Shown: piece after piece, positions 5,103-5,612 of the stretch
Layout: every line of letters starts with the position of its first letter
How positions within the stretch are numbered: position 1 is the first letter of the stretch
Assembly: GCA_913043805.1 (NCBI GenBank)
Contig: CAJWMX010000221.1
Location: 1-5,612 of the forward strand
Direction of reading: 5' to 3'
Length of the DNA stretch: 5,612 nucleotides
Source of the DNA: an uncultured Acidobacteriota bacterium
GTDB lineage: Bacteria > Acidobacteriota > Vicinamibacteria > Vicinamibacterales > UBA8438
Program-made: the position numbers and the translations under genes
The notes under the pieces: generated by a model
The model's database searches: none
What the model was told of the DNA's origin: nothing
The model's input: the letters and a program-made list of their open reading frames with translations, nothing else

Positions 5103-5612
5103 GGCAGAACTGCTCCGCTCCGCTGCGCGCTCCCCAACCGTTCCGCCTTCAGCCGTACGCGGTCGGAGAGCGTCTCCAAGAGCCGCGGGCGCCCCCAGAT
5201 CGGTCCGAAGTAGTTCACGGCGGCGAACATCAAGAGCGCTCGGGCCGGCGTGCCCTCCGCCAAGAGCGCCGCATAGAACATCTGGTGGACGTCCGCCGGC
5301 GAGACGTATGGCGGCTGGATCGGACTCGCCCAGGGGTCGTCGAGATCGTCAGGGCAAAAGAAATCGTGCACGACGGACGACCGTCGATGCGACCCCACGA
5401 ACGGGGCTCCTACGATCGTCCAGAGGCTCCTCGGGATCGAGGCGCCATTGACCCACGCGCCAGCGGGCACACTCCAGCGGCGTCCCTCAGCATCGACGAA
5501 GGCGAAGCCTTCGGTCAGCTCCATCGACCGACCATCTTCGAGCCAGAGCGTGACCAGCGGGCCCTCGAAATGGCCACCGTCAGACTGAGCCACGACCGGC
5601 GCGGCCCACATC
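5057..5612 (-). CDS. DUF1353 family protein, exported, N-terminus off right edge
   Basis: From an in-frame Met at 5611 to TAG at 5057 the frame gives 184 residues. The true start probably lies beyond the window, because M-W-A-A-P-V-V-A|Q9 looks like only the end of a signal peptide. The DUF1353 hallmarks are V48-P-A-G-A-W-V-N-G-A-S-I-P-R-x-L-W (48-64) and V80-V-H-D-F-F-C (80-86), followed by S104-P-A-D-V-H-Q-M-F-Y-A-A-L-L and a hydrophobic segment ending in N-Y-F-G-P (133-137). The family's function is not established; it occurs in bacteria and phages. After about residue 150 the frame turns basic and unlike the rest, while the frame one base off continues with a plausible acidic tail (separate entry). 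The gene is convergent with the PQQ dehydrogenase. An exported form suggests a host gene rather than a phage structural protein, but that is inference. Confidence 0.8.
   Translation of the reverse strand, partial: MWAAPVVAQSDGGHFEGPLVTLWLEDGRSMELTEGFAFVDAEGRRWSVPAGAWVNGASIPRSLWTIVGAPFVGSHRRSSVVHDFFCPDDLDDPWASPIQPPYVSPADVHQMFYAALLAEGTPARALLMFAAVNYFGPIWGRPRLLETLSDRVRLKAERLGSAQRSGAVLPRDWMKRPSSGWRPG

Noticed and set aside
5098..5104. Programmed -1 ribosomal frameshift at the C4-G3 run
   Set aside because: In the zero frame the codons are CTG-CCC-CGG-GAC, which do not form an X-XXY-YYZ heptamer, and no obvious stimulatory structure was identified. A one-base deletion or a sequencing error is simpler.
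4335..5213. Plus-strand open frame overlapping the PQQ dehydrogenase and the DUF1353 gene
   Set aside because: It is a +1 shadow of the dehydrogenase, Arg/His-rich and without domain character, and it crosses the convergent gene ends.
1..5612. CRISPR array, tRNA/rRNA, insertion-sequence ends or transposase, phage cassette
   Set aside because: No regularly spaced repeats, cloverleaf-like segments, transposase motifs or long terminal inverted repeats were seen on either strand. DUF1353 alone does not indicate a prophage.

Overview
The window is GC-rich DNA (roughly two-thirds G+C by eye) coding for a run of exported proteins. It suggests a Gram-negative, redox-versatile bacterium. The family mix is a PSD-type cytochrome c protein with a DUF1587 motif, a periplasmic PQQ dehydrogenase, an NHL beta-propeller and an exported esterase-fold protein. 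That mix is common in Acidobacteriota and similar environmental lineages with large genomes. This placement is inference from the mix of families, not from a marker gene.

Layout. (1) 1-433, minus: N-terminus of a planctomycete-type cytochrome c/DUF1587 protein, running off the left edge, with a promoter-like TTGACA-N17-TAGGAT so close to its ATG that a leaderless message is plausible. (2) about 491-604, plus: a short fragment that reads like the last membrane helix and tail of a P-type cation ATPase, ending tail-to-tail with the next gene. (3) 638-1681, minus: an exported esterase-fold protein whose nucleophile serine and catalytic histidine both appear replaced. (4) 1718-2791, minus: an exported NHL-repeat propeller resembling the peptidyl-alpha-hydroxyglycine lyase family, 36 bp upstream of the esterase-like gene and probably co-transcribed with it. 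(5) 2792-2941: a divergent intergenic region. (6) 2942-3133, plus: a very short exported ORF that looks like the front end of a larger gene. (7) 3214-4968, plus: a PQQ-dependent alcohol-dehydrogenase-like quinoprotein without a cytochrome c domain. (8) 4980-5612, minus: a DUF1353 protein entering from the right edge, whose C-terminus appears split by a one-base frameshift.

The common theme is export. All six protein-coding genes carry, or appear to carry, a signal peptide, and each predicted cleavage site is followed directly by glutamine. A periplasmic quinoprotein, a haem c protein and a propeller lyase-like protein would fit a periplasmic oxidation module, but no substrate can be read from the sequence. 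The window also carries several marks of decay or rearrangement: the ATPase tail, the abbreviated exported ORF, the frameshifted DUF1353 gene and the esterase without its catalytic residues. I see no CRISPR array, tRNA, rRNA, insertion sequence or defence system. The best candidates for something undescribed are the inactive-looking esterase paired with the NHL propeller, and the uniform Gln at the mature N-termini.
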